Below are positions 36,868 to 48,270 of a stretch of 64,000 bases of DNA, piece after piece; within the stretch, counting starts at the first letter, position 1, and each line of letters starts with the position of its first letter. The stretch is from Phragmites australis. Its lineage: Eukaryota; Streptophyta; Magnoliopsida; Poales; Poaceae. Both the position numbers and the translations under genes were made by a program. Location of the stretch: positions 2,110,501-2,174,500 of the forward strand of contig NC_084923.1 of assembly GCF_958298935.1 (NCBI RefSeq), read 5' to 3'. The notes under the pieces are model-generated. The model made no database searches and had not been told where the DNA came from. It saw only the letters and a program-made list of their open reading frames with translations.

Positions 36868-39814
36868 ATGGAGAACGCCGTGGTGCTCCGGGAGTGGTTC
36901 GATCGCGTCGATGCAGGCCGCACCGGCAACATCACCGCTCCTCAGCTCCAGGTTTGCTTCCCTCCTCGTTTCCATAGTTTTCGCCCAATTCTACTCTACT
37001 CCCGCAGTCCCGCTTGCTAAAGGAGCTGACCGCTAACCCTCAAACTGGCTGTGCTCCCACTAGAGCGCGCTCGCCGTGGGCAACCTCGAGTTCCCCCTCT
37101 CCGTCGTGCAGCAGATGATTAGGTCATCCTATCGCCCTTTGCTTTTGCTTTGTTTTTTTTGCCCTGTCTTATTAGTTATTATTTGATTGGGTTTTAGACT
37201 TTAGCTCACTTGGGACTGGATTCTGTGTAGGATGCACGACTTTGATCGGAATGGTACCATGAGCTTCGAAGGTTAGCTCACAATTCTTTTATGCAATGTA
37301 AATAGAGAACTGCTACAAATCTCGTATTAACTCGCTACTTGTCCTACTGCATGCATCGCTTTTAGCTTCTGTTAAGAAAAATGATTTGATTTTTGACCTC
37401 ACATGCAGCTTCACTTTGTTCTTCGCAGAGTTTTTGGCTCTTAACAAATTCCTTCAGAAGGTATTTGGGCTCTCTACTTGGTTCTGTTGTGCATTTAAGA
37501 ATTAGGATCGCTCATTGATGCAAGCATTTTCTGCAACTTTGCTGAATGATTCGAGGTAATAGTGCATTTTTTTCTTTTCCATGATCAACTGGGTATGTCT
37601 TATATGAATGAGTAATGGCCCTCTAGAATGTTATTTAAGCTTCGGTTATACAAAAAAATGGCCTTCTATGCTGTACAAAAGTTATAATTTACAATGCATG
37701 GGTGCATCTGAGAGCAGGGGACACATTTTAATGCATCCCCTACTGCAAGCTACCCGTTTGACTCTTCTTACTTGTTTGTATTTCCTTGTTGTTTTCAATT
37801 TACAGGTGCAAAGTGTCTTCTCCACCCTAGAAAGGTACCATGTTTGACTTGTTATTGGATATGCTATCATGTATAGCATCTGGAAATTGTTCAAGTGCTT
37901 CCTTAAGCTTTTGTCATGATCTGCATTTTTCATGAGTTCTAGTGACTTATAACGTCCTTCTTAAGAACTTATAAGCAATATATCACATGTATGTGATATC
38001 TTGTAGCTAGGAGCCTAGGAAGATGATAGTTTGACTTTAAGGTTAAATTCTTCTTGAAGCTAGAAAACAAGACTGTATTTACATATACTGTTGCAGTATA
38101 ACTCTCCAAAAATGTGGTCAACTTCAATATTAGAGGACGGGAGATCTCATGCAAAGTTGTCCCCTTCATAGAAATCTTTGTGATTTATGAAATTTCCTTG
38201 TCTATCTTCCCATCCATAACCACCTCCATAAAGTTGCATCCGCCGATTACTCCGTAGCACCAAAGTGCTTCTTTTCAGTTTCAAGCTGTTATTGTCCTGA
38301 GCACTAGCAATTTTTTTGGCAAAAATTGACACATGTTGCACCATTTTGGTTATGATTATTTTTCATTTACATCATAAGTTGCGCACACATTTTTTTCTTG
38401 TTTAAATTTCTTAGTTTTCTCGTTAACTTCAGGGGTCATGGATTTCTCAATCTTGAGGAGGTGTACGAGGTAGGTAATATGTTAATTTCTCCTATCTTGG
38501 TTAGGTATTCTTTGTATCTTCAGCTTTTTTAGTTCCTTGTTGTTGCCACTCCACTTTTCCTCCCGCATCCTTTTTTCCTTGTACAAGCAACTTTTCATAG
38601 ACTTTTTTTACTTACCGCCATGTTCATTACAGGCGTTAATCAAACTTGGTTTCTCATTGGACTCACCTGCCTTCTACACAGTTTGTGAGGTAATTCCTGT
38701 TCAATTTCTACTGTAAAGTTGGCCCATGCTTATTCAACTCTTGCTTTAGAGTGTTCATCCCAAGCCTGTTCGAACTTCAATCTTGATATGAAGTTATTTA
38801 TCCTACGCTATCTTTTCTTGCAATCTGGAGCATCTGGGTATAAAGCCAGTGTTGCTTCTGTTGCAACCTCCAAGTTGAATTGCTGGACGGTCAACTTTCT
38901 ATGGGAGGTTGAAATAGGTCATACAATTTAGCTGACAACCGAAGCCAAGGGCATAATGCCAATGCAGTTTTTTCTGCATTATGAACTAAATAATTCAGCT
39001 CTTTTACCATCTTATTCACTGTCTCCAAGAAAAAAATACTGCTATTTTAGCACATTCTTCTTTGTTTGCACTAACACATTAATTTCCTACCTACACAGCT
39101 TAGGCTTAGTAGTGAAGCACCTGTACATGCAATGAATTTTTCTTTCTTCGAAGAGTTCATATTTTCGTTTAACTTCCCTCAAGCATCATTATTTGTTCAA
39201 TACCATGCTTGGGCGTTCTCAGAGCTTTGACAAGAGCAAGAAGGGGATGGTTCGTTTGGATGAGTTCATATCACTCTGCATTTTTGTGCAGTCAGCTCGG
39301 TATGTACTCCCATGGTACCTAGAATTCTTCTACATTCTAGCTATAATGTTTGGGGAAAGGATAGTTCTACCTGTTCAGTTTGTACCTATATCTTGAAAAT
39401 GTTTTGTAAGTTTTTACGTGGTACTTGCTAGCGTTTCATTATTATATTAACCAATATTACTTATTCTCTCTAAATGACGTGTAGTATTTTCTAGGATGCT
39501 GTTCCATGATTTGCATTTTTTTCAGCAGAGTGTCCGTGTGGTAAATTTATGTCGTACTAATCTACTTGCTCTCCCTTTGTAGTAACTTGTTCAATTCATT
39601 CGATACAAACAAGCAAGGAAGAGTGACTTTGGATTTTAACCAATTCGTTTACTGCTGTGAGTTCCTATTTCCTGTATCTCGGTCACTGCTGCTCTCTCAC
39701 GCCCTTCACTGTTCAGATGACATATATTCCTTGAGCACTTAGAAAATGATGCTACCCTTTTTATTAAATTGTGTCTTTCTGCATCACCCTGCAGCAGCGA
39801 ACTGCAGGATATAG
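36868..39814 (+). CDS. Penta-EF-hand calcium-binding protein
   Basis: Ten small exons: 36868-36951, 37064-37122, 37231-37271, 37429-37460, 37806-37834, 38433-38469, 38633-38689, 39223-39299, 39583-39656, 39795-39814. All are in phase and encode 169 aa. Five EF-hand motifs can be followed. EF1 (from Asp15) is degenerate. EF2, DFDRNGTMSFEE, is a canonical calcium loop. EF3 (RGHGFLNLEEVYE) is degenerate. EF4 (DKSKKGMVRLDE) is near-canonical. EF5 (DTNKQGRVTLDF) lacks the final Glu. This is the arrangement of the ALG-2/sorcin penta-EF family, in which EF5 mediates dimerisation. It lacks the long Gly/Pro-rich N terminus of many plant members. Likely a cytosolic calcium sensor; the partner is unknown. 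Confidence 0.88.
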
Positions 39815-40509
39815 CTTACTACTTGATACCTGTACATGGTCATGGAGACCCCAAAAAAGAGGATGTTAGCAGTGAATTACGAACCATTCACCAGTCAACC
39901 CTTATTTCGGCAACGAGATGGTAATGCAACTTCTTGTTTGTCAAAGAAGTTTCTTGTACATCTCCTTTGGTACCACCAAAGTTGAAACCACCGTTTTGCT
40001 TGTAGTCATGTCCTCGATTTGTATTTAAATCCGGGGCTGTACACACTGAATAATGCGTGCCAATACGTAGCAGTGTTTTGTATCAATATCAAGTGATCCA
40101 GACATGCAATTGTTTGTACTGTGATTCCCTTCAAATTCTGTGCTGTTTTTGTGGGCCAGGGTTGTTTCGTATGCCTTAGGATATGAACGATTTGGTGACA
40201 TTTTAAGAGCGGTGAATTAGCATATTTAAAATGAATTAGTTTAAAAAATTTCATAAGATAAATTTATATTAATTTTTTATTTAAAATGTCTGTAACATAT
40301 AGCTAACTTTAGCAAACTATTCTATGAAGTTAAATATGCAATGATATATTACAGGAAGTAAATATGAAAATGTAAATAAGGTAGAGAGAGTAAATTTGGT
40401 ATAACGGATTTTAATCATATAGTATTGATTGTATAAACGTCATTTCTAATTCACGTTAGAGCGGTCATCTAAGCTATAGCTCCTGAATAGTATCCGGTCA
40501 CGATTCTTG

Positions 40510-42010
40510 AGCCATCAAGACCTCAATAGGGGTGAATAGGTGTTTTAACAAAACTTTGACTATTTTTACTATTTAGTCTAAACTTACAGTGAAAATAAAT
40601 TAACGGATTTTTTACAATTGAAAAAATTAAATATACTAGACTCAACTAGTGCACAATCATGCTGAATAAGTGTGAAGTTTACAATCCTAGAGTGTAATAA
40701 AGTTTATTCAAATTTAGCAAGATACGCAAGAAAAATTTAATCGAAAGTTCTGAAATTACTGTTTATCGAAAGTTCCGGTGTTCATCGGAAGTTTCGATTC
40801 TATTGTTCATCAGAAGTTCTAGTACTGTTCATCGGAACTTTCGATCAGCTTAGAAAAATAGATTTGAATATCACAAATTAACTCAATACATATACAAATA
40901 AGTACACACGTATGGATATCAAAGTAATACATAAGAGTAAAAAAATAATGAGACAAATAATTGTTACTGAAGTTCAGATATCCACCAATATCTTATGTCT
41001 CCATTGAGGAAGCTCGATCACATTTGAGCCAGATTTTTTTCAACCTTTTTCCTCACGAGGTTGAACACATACACTCATCGTCTTCACAAATGGTCAACTC
41101 TTCCTCCACTCCGAAGGTGAGTTCAGCAACCACTTTGGGACCTCATCACAATCTTCACTTGAGTAGATCATCGGTAATCCACCATCGAGACGTCTAGGAG
41201 ACGGTGGTCTCCAAGAGGAACAAACTCTCAAACTCACGCAAAATCAATTTTGAGGGCTCAAACACATACAACTAATACAATATGTGCAAGCAATCTAAGC
41301 TCTACACACCTCACTCTATCCTCACTAAGTTATAAATAATTTATTCTCATAAATTTTTGATAGAGAGGGGAGGAGAGTACTTAAAGGTGAAACACCAAGT
41401 TCTAACACCTCTCACAAGCACCACAAAGATAACAAAAACCACTTCAAAGCACTACCCCACTCAAGGAGGCAAATGGGTATTTATACTCCCACTTTGAAAA
41501 CTAGACATTATAGGTATTCTGGCATAACCCGAAACTTTCGGTCCAAAACAAGAACTTCTAATTTAAAAAGAAAACCAAAACCAAGAGTTTAATTTCAGGT
41601 TAAATCCGAAACTACTGACTAACCTGGAACTTCTGGTTCAAAACCGGAACTTCAGAGTTCAACACAGCTGACACTTAAAAAACGAAGATAACTTTTGATA
41701 ATGGTCCAATTTTGATGATTTTAGAAACCTTATTCAGATGGCTATACATCCCTACTGAATTCATGATCTCAAACACATTTTATGAAAGCTAGGAACACTT
41801 TGAATATTGATTCGGATACTTTCTCTAATTTTACAAAGTTTAATCCCTAAGATTAAACTAGGAACCACATGAAAAATACCAAACACCACTAAGGTTTGGC
41901 AACTCAAAGGGTTAAATCTAAAACACATTTTAGATACATCGGACTCCTAAAGCGAACTCTCAACATAAACCTAATTGATAAGTTTATACCTTAAGTCACT
42001 TTATCTTCAC
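40510..42010. repeat. Probable decayed LTR-type repeat
   Basis: It starts with GGGGTGAATAGGTG after AAGACCTCAATA, resembling the start of the intact 1.5-kb element at 56984 (GGGGGTGAATAGG). The interior repeats GGAAGTTCCGG/CGGAACTTTCGA-like words, as the other element repeats CCGGAGTATCCGG. The length is similar, but the ends are eroded and no target duplication could be found. Confidence 0.4.
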
Positions 42011-42450
42011 AAGTAACTTAGCATTCACTCTTTTTTGTTAATCTTTTTGAGCTTCTCCTTCACCTCATGAGCATCACTTAGAGTTCATTCATTTTAAAGA
42101 CTGAAAGATGATTTAATACAGAACTATCCTCTTGTAATTTGTGCATGAACAACTTCATCTTCAGATGCATTTTGCTGGTCAAATCATTTGACATACAGAT
42201 TGATTGTAGCTTTAGCCATAAAGCAGTAGCGGTTTTTTCCTGCAAAACCTCCTGCAAAGTATTGTTTGATAAATGAAGATGAATCTGTAATAAAGACTGA
42301 TTATCTTTTCTCTTTTCTTTATTGGATCAAGACTTTTCATCTTTATTCTTAAAATTATTAAGAGCATCATCCAAATCAATATGTACAAGAACAACATATA
42401 TCTTTATTTACTATAAAGAAAATCTTATACCTCTATGTAGCAACAGAATA

Positions 42451-43023
42451 TCATACTAAAAAAGCCATGCTAGATAAATCCCTGACTGCAATTCTCCGGG
42501 TGTACTGGTCGGAAAAACAATATCGATGACCTTGCTGGATGTTGCACGCGCCAAGAAAAATCACCAGGTGCTGGTCCTCACGTAAAAGAGCAGGTGATCC
42601 TCGAGACTCGAACAGCACACGGACAGCCTCAAGTGCTGATGCGCAGACCGCAGAGGCGTGCTTGAACACGTACGGACGAGCACGGTCGCCTGCGCCAGCA
42701 GCAGATCGTAACTCGATGGTGATCGGCGGGTGTCCAACGACAACGCGGAAAACGAGGCGATGCCCCTGAGACCGATCCGATCCGATCGGCTGAGGCGCGC
42801 ACGACTTCGGTGGAATCTCTGGTGGCAGGACGCGCGTGAAGGCCTCGTGATCCAAACCGGGCGTCGCAGATGGATCGGAACAGACCGGGGGCGTGAAAAA
42901 CCGGCGACGGACGAGGCCGGCGAATTGACGAAACGAGCGATGACGACGAACACGAAGGAGACCGACGGGAATGGATCTTTTTTTTTTCTCCTGCTCACAT
43001 GTATTCAATCCAGCTCGTACCAC
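42451..43023 (-). CDS. Hypothetical open frame, 190 aa
   Basis: A single open frame in a locally GC-rich island inside AT-rich DNA. The predicted protein is rich in Arg, Ser and Ala (for example FKHASAVCASALEAVRVLFE) with no domain I know, no clear signal peptide and no membrane segment. The overlapping frames at 42561-42998 (minus) and 42730-43047 (plus) are also open, which weakens the case. It may be a gene fragment carried by a transposon, a lineage-specific gene or chance. Confidence 0.2.
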   Translation of the reverse strand: MVRAGLNTCEQEKKKRSIPVGLLRVRRHRSFRQFAGLVRRRFFTPPVCSDPSATPGLDHEAFTRVLPPEIPPKSCAPQPIGSDRSQGHRLVFRVVVGHPPITIELRSAAGAGDRARPYVFKHASAVCASALEAVRVLFESRGSPALLREDQHLVIFLGACNIQQGHRYCFSDQYTRRIAVRDLSSMAFLV

Positions 43024-44141
43024 TGGTTAGAAATAAGAACAACATGATCAAATACGAGACATAATTTTTATGAATAAAACTCCTGTAGTAAAAAATCACG
43101 AACGCCAATCGACGATTTTCACTATATCATAAACATATACACTACATGAGATTATAATAAAAATTTTAATTTTCTTTGTAGTTGACGAGATATAATTATA
43201 GAAGTAGATATATACAACTCGAGTGTAATACAAATTATTTCGAAATATAGATCGAAAACATCCTTATATGCCATAACAAAAATTCGAATAACAATCCAAC
43301 CACACCAAACCATCCTAAGGCCTCAGATACAAGGAATTACCTCGGAATTGAATATGAGAGCTTTCTGAGTAAATAATTTGAATGGAGTCTTTACACAGTA
43401 CATGCACTGGGGCCGGTTTGTCCGAAGGTTGCATAGTCCACTGAACTACTAGCCACTCTAATTCGTAGCAACTCTACTTGCTCTCATATGGAGAAGAGAA
43501 AATGAAGAACCTCAAGGCACATCGTTGTACTTGTACAAACGTTTTGTAGATTGTAGTTTGTACTGTAAAATGTGTAATCCTACGAAAACACACGCTTCTT
43601 CATTTGATCGTATATAATGTACTGTGTAATGCTATACCAAAATTTGGTAGGCCCCTATACCCGTTGATATGATGTTTTAGTTCACATAAACAGAACACTG
43701 GAATACATTTGATAGCCTCTTGGTATGGTTGGATACAAATTAACTTTCTTGTAGGGTCGGAGTTGATGTTCCAAGTTTCGCAGAAATTTTGCGAATTGCT
43801 CCCATTCCTAACAAGTAAACTTCATGATTTTTTTTTTTTTTTGAATCATCGCCTATTTTGCACGCTAGCAAGATGATGCTTTCACGCGAGGCAAGTCAAG
43901 GTACATACATGAGTGTACACTTCAAATCTGAAGCGAAAATTGAACTATTGCCAAGTGGGCATGGATGAATTCTGCTGAAATGTGACAAATTTCGGTCGCA
44001 GTACGATATTCTCACAGAAAGTTCCATCCTACTACAAAATTCAGGTCGCTACTGATACATGCATGGCACCAATATGGATGCTCAACTCAATCCAAACTTC
44101 AGAAGAAATACTAGGAGGAATCATCACACTGCCACCGTCTG

Positions 44142-45317
44142 TCATCCGGCGACCGTCTCCGTAGGCGGCGCACCACCATCGCTACCAGCCGACCCGGACT
44201 GCCGCTGCTCAAATTCCTGCACGAGCTCAGCGTCGACGTTCTCAGCGGGCTCCCACGTCGCCTCCTCAATGTCCACCCACTTGACAAGGTACTCCCATTT
44301 CTCCTCACCGTCCGCCGCTGCCGCCTGCCTCTTGTCGACGACGGCCTCGGCCACGGCGTACTCGAGACCGGCCTCGAAGTCGTTCACCAGGTCCTCCGCC
44401 ACCCACGCCGCCTTCACCCACTCCCTCTCGCCGCCGTCGCGCCACTCCACCAGGTACTCCCGCCACTTGCCTTCGCCGCGCCCGTCCACCACCTTCTCCA
44501 CCTCGGCCCACTCGTACACGGCCTTCTCCAGCTCCTTGGCCGAAGCCTCCAGCGCCAGCCGCTGCTGGAACGTCGCCGGGTTGCCCTTGGGCATCTTGCC
44601 GAGCACTTCCTGGACCAGTTCCAGCGGCGTCCGGCCCTGCCCGTCGATGGCCTCTGGGTCGGCGCCAAGCTCCAGCAGCGTGCGCACGCCCGCAGCGCGG
44701 CCGTACCCTACCGCGATGTGCAGCGGTGTGAGCCCACCGCCGGCGCGCTCCTGGTGGCCCACGTCAGCCCCGGCCGCGGCGAGCGCCCGCAGGCACTCCT
44801 CGGATCCCAGCCCCGCGGCGAAGTGCATCGCCGTGCGCCCCTGCGCGTCCTCCGCGTTGGGGTCCCGCTGCAGCGTCTCATCCGCGAGCAGTGCGCTCAG
44901 CGCCTCCGCGTCCGCCTTCTTGGCCGCCGTCCACCACGGCGTCTCGTACTCCGCCACGACGTCCGCGGCTATGGCCTCCGCCGGCACCCAGGAAGGCTCG
45001 TGTCCGTCCCTCCACTCCACGAGGTACTCCGTGGCGATGACCGTGTTGGCCGAGCCGTCCTCTGCGAACACCGCGTTCTTGATGGTGCGGCTGGAGACGA
45101 TGCGGTCCACCTCGCCGTACGCCTCCTCCTCATTGCCTTCCTTGCTCACCGGGTCTCTCGGTCTGGACTGGTCCTGGAACACAGCGGCGGCGGTGAGCCG
45201 GCGCGCGCGGAGGCGAAGGAGAGATAAGGGAGGGAGGGATGGTGATGGAGTTCTGTGAGGGTTCCGGTTTGGAGGCTTGAGGCGGGAGAGCGATGGATGC
45301 CGTAGGACGGCCTCCAT
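44142..45317 (-). CDS. cpSRP43: Chloroplast signal recognition particle 43 kDa subunit
   Basis: Intronless, 391 aa from ATG 45317. The frame is open for a further 57 codons upstream, but that extension is low in complexity and the chosen start begins a plausible transit peptide ([17 protein letters not shown]...), rich in Ser, Pro and Arg with almost no acids for about 50 residues. Domain order is that of cpSRP43: chromodomain 1 (about 70-120, [18 protein letters not shown]), four ankyrin repeats (about 130-245, including [12 protein letters not shown] and [11 protein letters not shown]), chromodomain 2 (about 270-315) and chromodomain 3 (about 323-372, [19 protein letters not shown]). In the stroma it binds LHCP through the ankyrin part and cpSRP54 through chromodomain 2, delivering light-harvesting proteins to the thylakoid. 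In rice, from memory, it neighbours the 4CL-like gene as here. Confidence 0.95.
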   Translation of the reverse strand: MEAVLRHPSLSRLKPPNRNPHRTPSPSLPPLSLLRLRARRLTAAAVFQDQSRPRDPVSKEGNEEEAYGEVDRIVSSRTIKNAVFAEDGSANTVIATEYLVEWRDGHEPSWVPAEAIAADVVAEYETPWWTAAKKADAEALSALLADETLQRDPNAEDAQGRTAMHFAAGLGSEECLRALAAAGADVGHQERAGGGLTPLHIAVGYGRAAGVRTLLELGADPEAIDGQGRTPLELVQEVLGKMPKGNPATFQQRLALEASAKELEKAVYEWAEVEKVVDGRGEGKWREYLVEWRDGGEREWVKAAWVAEDLVNDFEAGLEYAVAEAVVDKRQAAAADGEEKWEYLVKWVDIEEATWEPAENVDAELVQEFEQRQSGSAGSDGGAPPTETVAG

Positions 45318-46699
45318 TGGAGTGGCCCGGTGGGAGGAGGAGGTGGTGGTGGTGGACTGATGGCGCGTGTGGAGCGAGCACGGTGATGCTTTTGGTTCGG
45401 GAGGGGGAGTAGTGGATAAGGCGATGGGGTTCTGGATCCTGGGGTGAGACGGGCCGTCCGATTTAAATTCGGACGGTGGCGATGACATGAGGGGTTTTTA
45501 TGTTTATTCTGAGCTCTGAACCGGAATTATCACATCAGGCCTTTAGACTGTGTTCAAGGGTTTCACTTCGGGTCCAAATTCACTTAACGATAGGATTTTC
45601 GTTACTTTCAGTATTTCAACAGCTTTTCTTCACGATTTCTATCACGAAATGATTTCTAAGGTTATTCACTTTAGAACGGAATTCACTTTCATTCTTCGCG
45701 ATTTTATTTGAAGAGAAGCTATTAGAAATAAGAGAAAATAAAAAAATAAGAACAGAAAAAAAAAATCAGAAAGAGAATAAAATAAAATAAATATAGTTAG
45801 AGATGATCTTATAAAGGACATTTTCAAATTGGGCTGTTGCCCAGCAAGGTTTCTTCTCTGGCGTTGCAAGTTCGCTCGTCCTCCAAGAAAGTGCATCCTC
45901 TTCCGCTGCGTTCCCTTCACAAGAAAAGATAATTGCCTGCCTTATCGAATGTTAACGAAATTCTTCATTTGCTATTGAAAAAGTTATAGTTATTTTTATG
46001 GTACCAATTTAGTTTTTTTTTATTTCCTAAATGTCACCGCTGTTAGTTCTATTATGATGGCGATGACAAATAAGTAAAGGAAAAAAAAGTAATGATACAA
46101 AAGTGACCATAATTTTTTAATAACAAATCGAGAATTTTATTAACATTCAATAAAAAAAATTATCTCTCACAAAACCCATGCCGTTCTGGTCTGGTATTTG
46201 GTGTGTGTGAGCCTTCTTTTTTTGAGTAACGGTTGTTGCCCCATGTTTCTTTTGGGCTATTCTTCGTGCTATTTTAAAGGTGAGAGAATGAGCATCAAGA
46301 CCGGTCTAAATTTTAGTGGCCCCGAACAAAACTAAAATCGGGTTTATTAATTGAAATATTAATAAAATTAATTAATATATAAATTATAAAGATAATATTA
46401 GATATATTAAAAATTATTTTTGATAAATATTTAAAGTATATTAAAAAACAATGCTCACGTCAAACACTTTCTAAAGATTATCTTAAATAATTTCTTCTAA
46501 CATTTCTAGATACAAAATTATTGATGATAATATCAACATTAATCTTATTCATCAAATTCTTCTCAATACATAAAGTTGCTAAGTCACCGAGTCATCAAAT
46601 TCTTCTCAATCTCATAAAGTTCCATATTACCGTATATAATGTGTTGTATTTTCATTACAACGCACCAACACTTAGCTAATCTCTTCTTTACGAAAGACT

Positions 46700-47000
46700 T
46701 TGTGTTCTTGTTTCAGAAAACAAAAGACATATTCATCAAAGAAAAAGAAAGACTTTGTAGCCTAACAATAAGGGTAAATTGGCATCTAGAAAGAGGTGTG
46801 ATTTTGACTAAGGATAACTTAGCCAAACACAATTTGAACGGAAGCCTAAAATGCAGCTCTTGTGATCATAATGAAAAATATCCAACACATATTTTTTATT
46901 GTATTTTTACTAACTCGGTATGGCGTATTGTCCGAATTGCGTTAGAAATAAACAAACCTAGGAGCATTACTCATATGTTGATTGTTAGCTATATGTAACA
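46700..47000 (+). mobile_element. LINE fragment, zf-RVT end of ORF2
   Basis: The plus strand codes for LERGVILTKDNLAKHNLNG, then CSSCDHNEKYPTHIFYC and NSVWRIVRIALEINKP. This is the zinc-binding region at the C terminus of plant L1-type LINE reverse transcriptases. Nothing else of the element was found nearby, so it is a short remnant, opposite in strand to the larger LINE near 55-61 kb. Confidence 0.7.
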
Positions 47001-48176
47001 AGGGGACAAAAGAAAAAAAAATGGTTTTAGTCAGGGTGGCAGCTCTATATTGAGCAGTATGGTGTGATGTAATAATAAACAATGGATATATGCATCAAAC
47101 AACGAAAGGTCTGCAACCGATTCTTAAAAAAAGCCAATCAGGTATTCAGCACCGGCAAGTTGCGCTTTGTGTGGCGTTACTATCTGGGTGGCCGCTGGGG
47201 CCGGGAAGCTTCATCTTATCGACTAATTAACCATGTGCCCTACGGTGACCAATGCGTGTGCTGCTTGGTATTCTGTTTCGCATCGTAGACCATTCAACTA
47301 CCAGCCTACTAGAGTCTGAGGGCGTGTTTGTTTGATGACTATATGAGTCAAGCTAAAATTTAATCTTGTCTTAAAAATTTAGCATCCATTTAGTTTAAGA
47401 TTAAAATTTGATCATGTGTTAAAAAATTTAGCTAGCAAATTTTTTTCTATAATGTTTCTAGATAAAACTCGAGCGACCAAAATATCCACCTAATTTTGAT
47501 CCATCAAAATTTTGATTTAATCTTAAACTAAATGTTATTTTATCAGTCTCGATTTTGGCACTGTCTCGACTTTGATTATGACTAAGTTTTGGTTTGGCTC
47601 ACGAAGGCCGCAAACCAAAATTTCAAACTATTTTTTTTGTTCAAACGGAAACATCGGACATTTAGTTTTGCACCAGCAGCACCTGTACAGACAGGCGGAT
47701 CTTCAGGGTTGCGCCTTGCGCGGGCTCAAGCCCTCCCTACTCTCTGATGCTGCATAAGGAGGAAGGAGAGGTAGGAGGGAAACGATTGAAAAAGAGGTGG
47801 TTGAGAGAGTAACAAGGTGATGAGCCTCTATCAATCTATCCTGCGTCCGCTACCACGCTATTGTGTACAAATGGTGATGATGTGCTGGTTTTCCTTAAAC
47901 TGGACTGAAATCTGGAATACTAGGCGGTGATTAGTACAATTATCAAAAAACAATGAAGTACCATGCCAACAAATATTCCACTCCTTGGACAATCACAAAT
48001 CCAAAGTACACTAGTATAGTACAGAGTACAGACACACTATACAGAGTACGAATAACGAGGAATCAAATCCTTGGTCCTGAACGGCTAATTCGCGGGGATC
48101 CAAATGCTATGCCGAAGTTAGACGAGAACAGTGATTCGTGAGTGGTAAACAGTAGTAGCCTTTGCGAGGCCAACAG

Positions 48177-48184
48177 CCACGTGG
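48177..48184 (+). promoter_or_regulatory. G-box CCACGTGG upstream of the 4CL-like gene
   Basis: A palindromic CCACGTGG lies about 90 bases before the start codon at 48271. Such ACGT-core boxes bind bZIP and bHLH factors in plants. Position fits a proximal promoter element, but function is not shown. Confidence 0.45.
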
Positions 48185-48270
48185 GCAAGCTGCCAGCCGC
48201 CACCTCCGGCTACTAGTCAGACCAGACGGACAGACCCCCGCAGCCGGCGAGAGGCAAGGAATCGAGCGCG

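Larger units (their letters stand above)
39815..44141. other. Convergent intergenic region between PEF and cpSRP43 genes
   Basis: Both neighbouring genes end here. 40510-42010 looks like an old LTR-type repeat and 42451-43023 is an unassigned open frame; both are listed separately. The remainder is AT-rich. A T run near 43829 and the 3' flank of cpSRP43 are present, with no further gene. Confidence 0.5.
45318..48270. other. Divergent intergenic region between cpSRP43 and 4CL-like genes
   Basis: 45318-45490 is the cpSRP43 leader/promoter side, with a CCACCACC-type run. A LINE scrap lies at 46700-47000. 47330-47760 begins GGGCGTGTTTGTTTGATG and carries the AAATTTAGC/TTTGATC words common in small grass DNA transposons, without clear ends. 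48000-48270 is the 4CL-like promoter with a G-box. Confidence 0.5.

Noticed and set aside
45318..45488. 57-codon N-terminal extension of cpSRP43
   Set aside because: Low complexity (Ser/Thr/Pro runs), and the internal Met at 45317 begins a plausible transit peptide and gives the usual family length.
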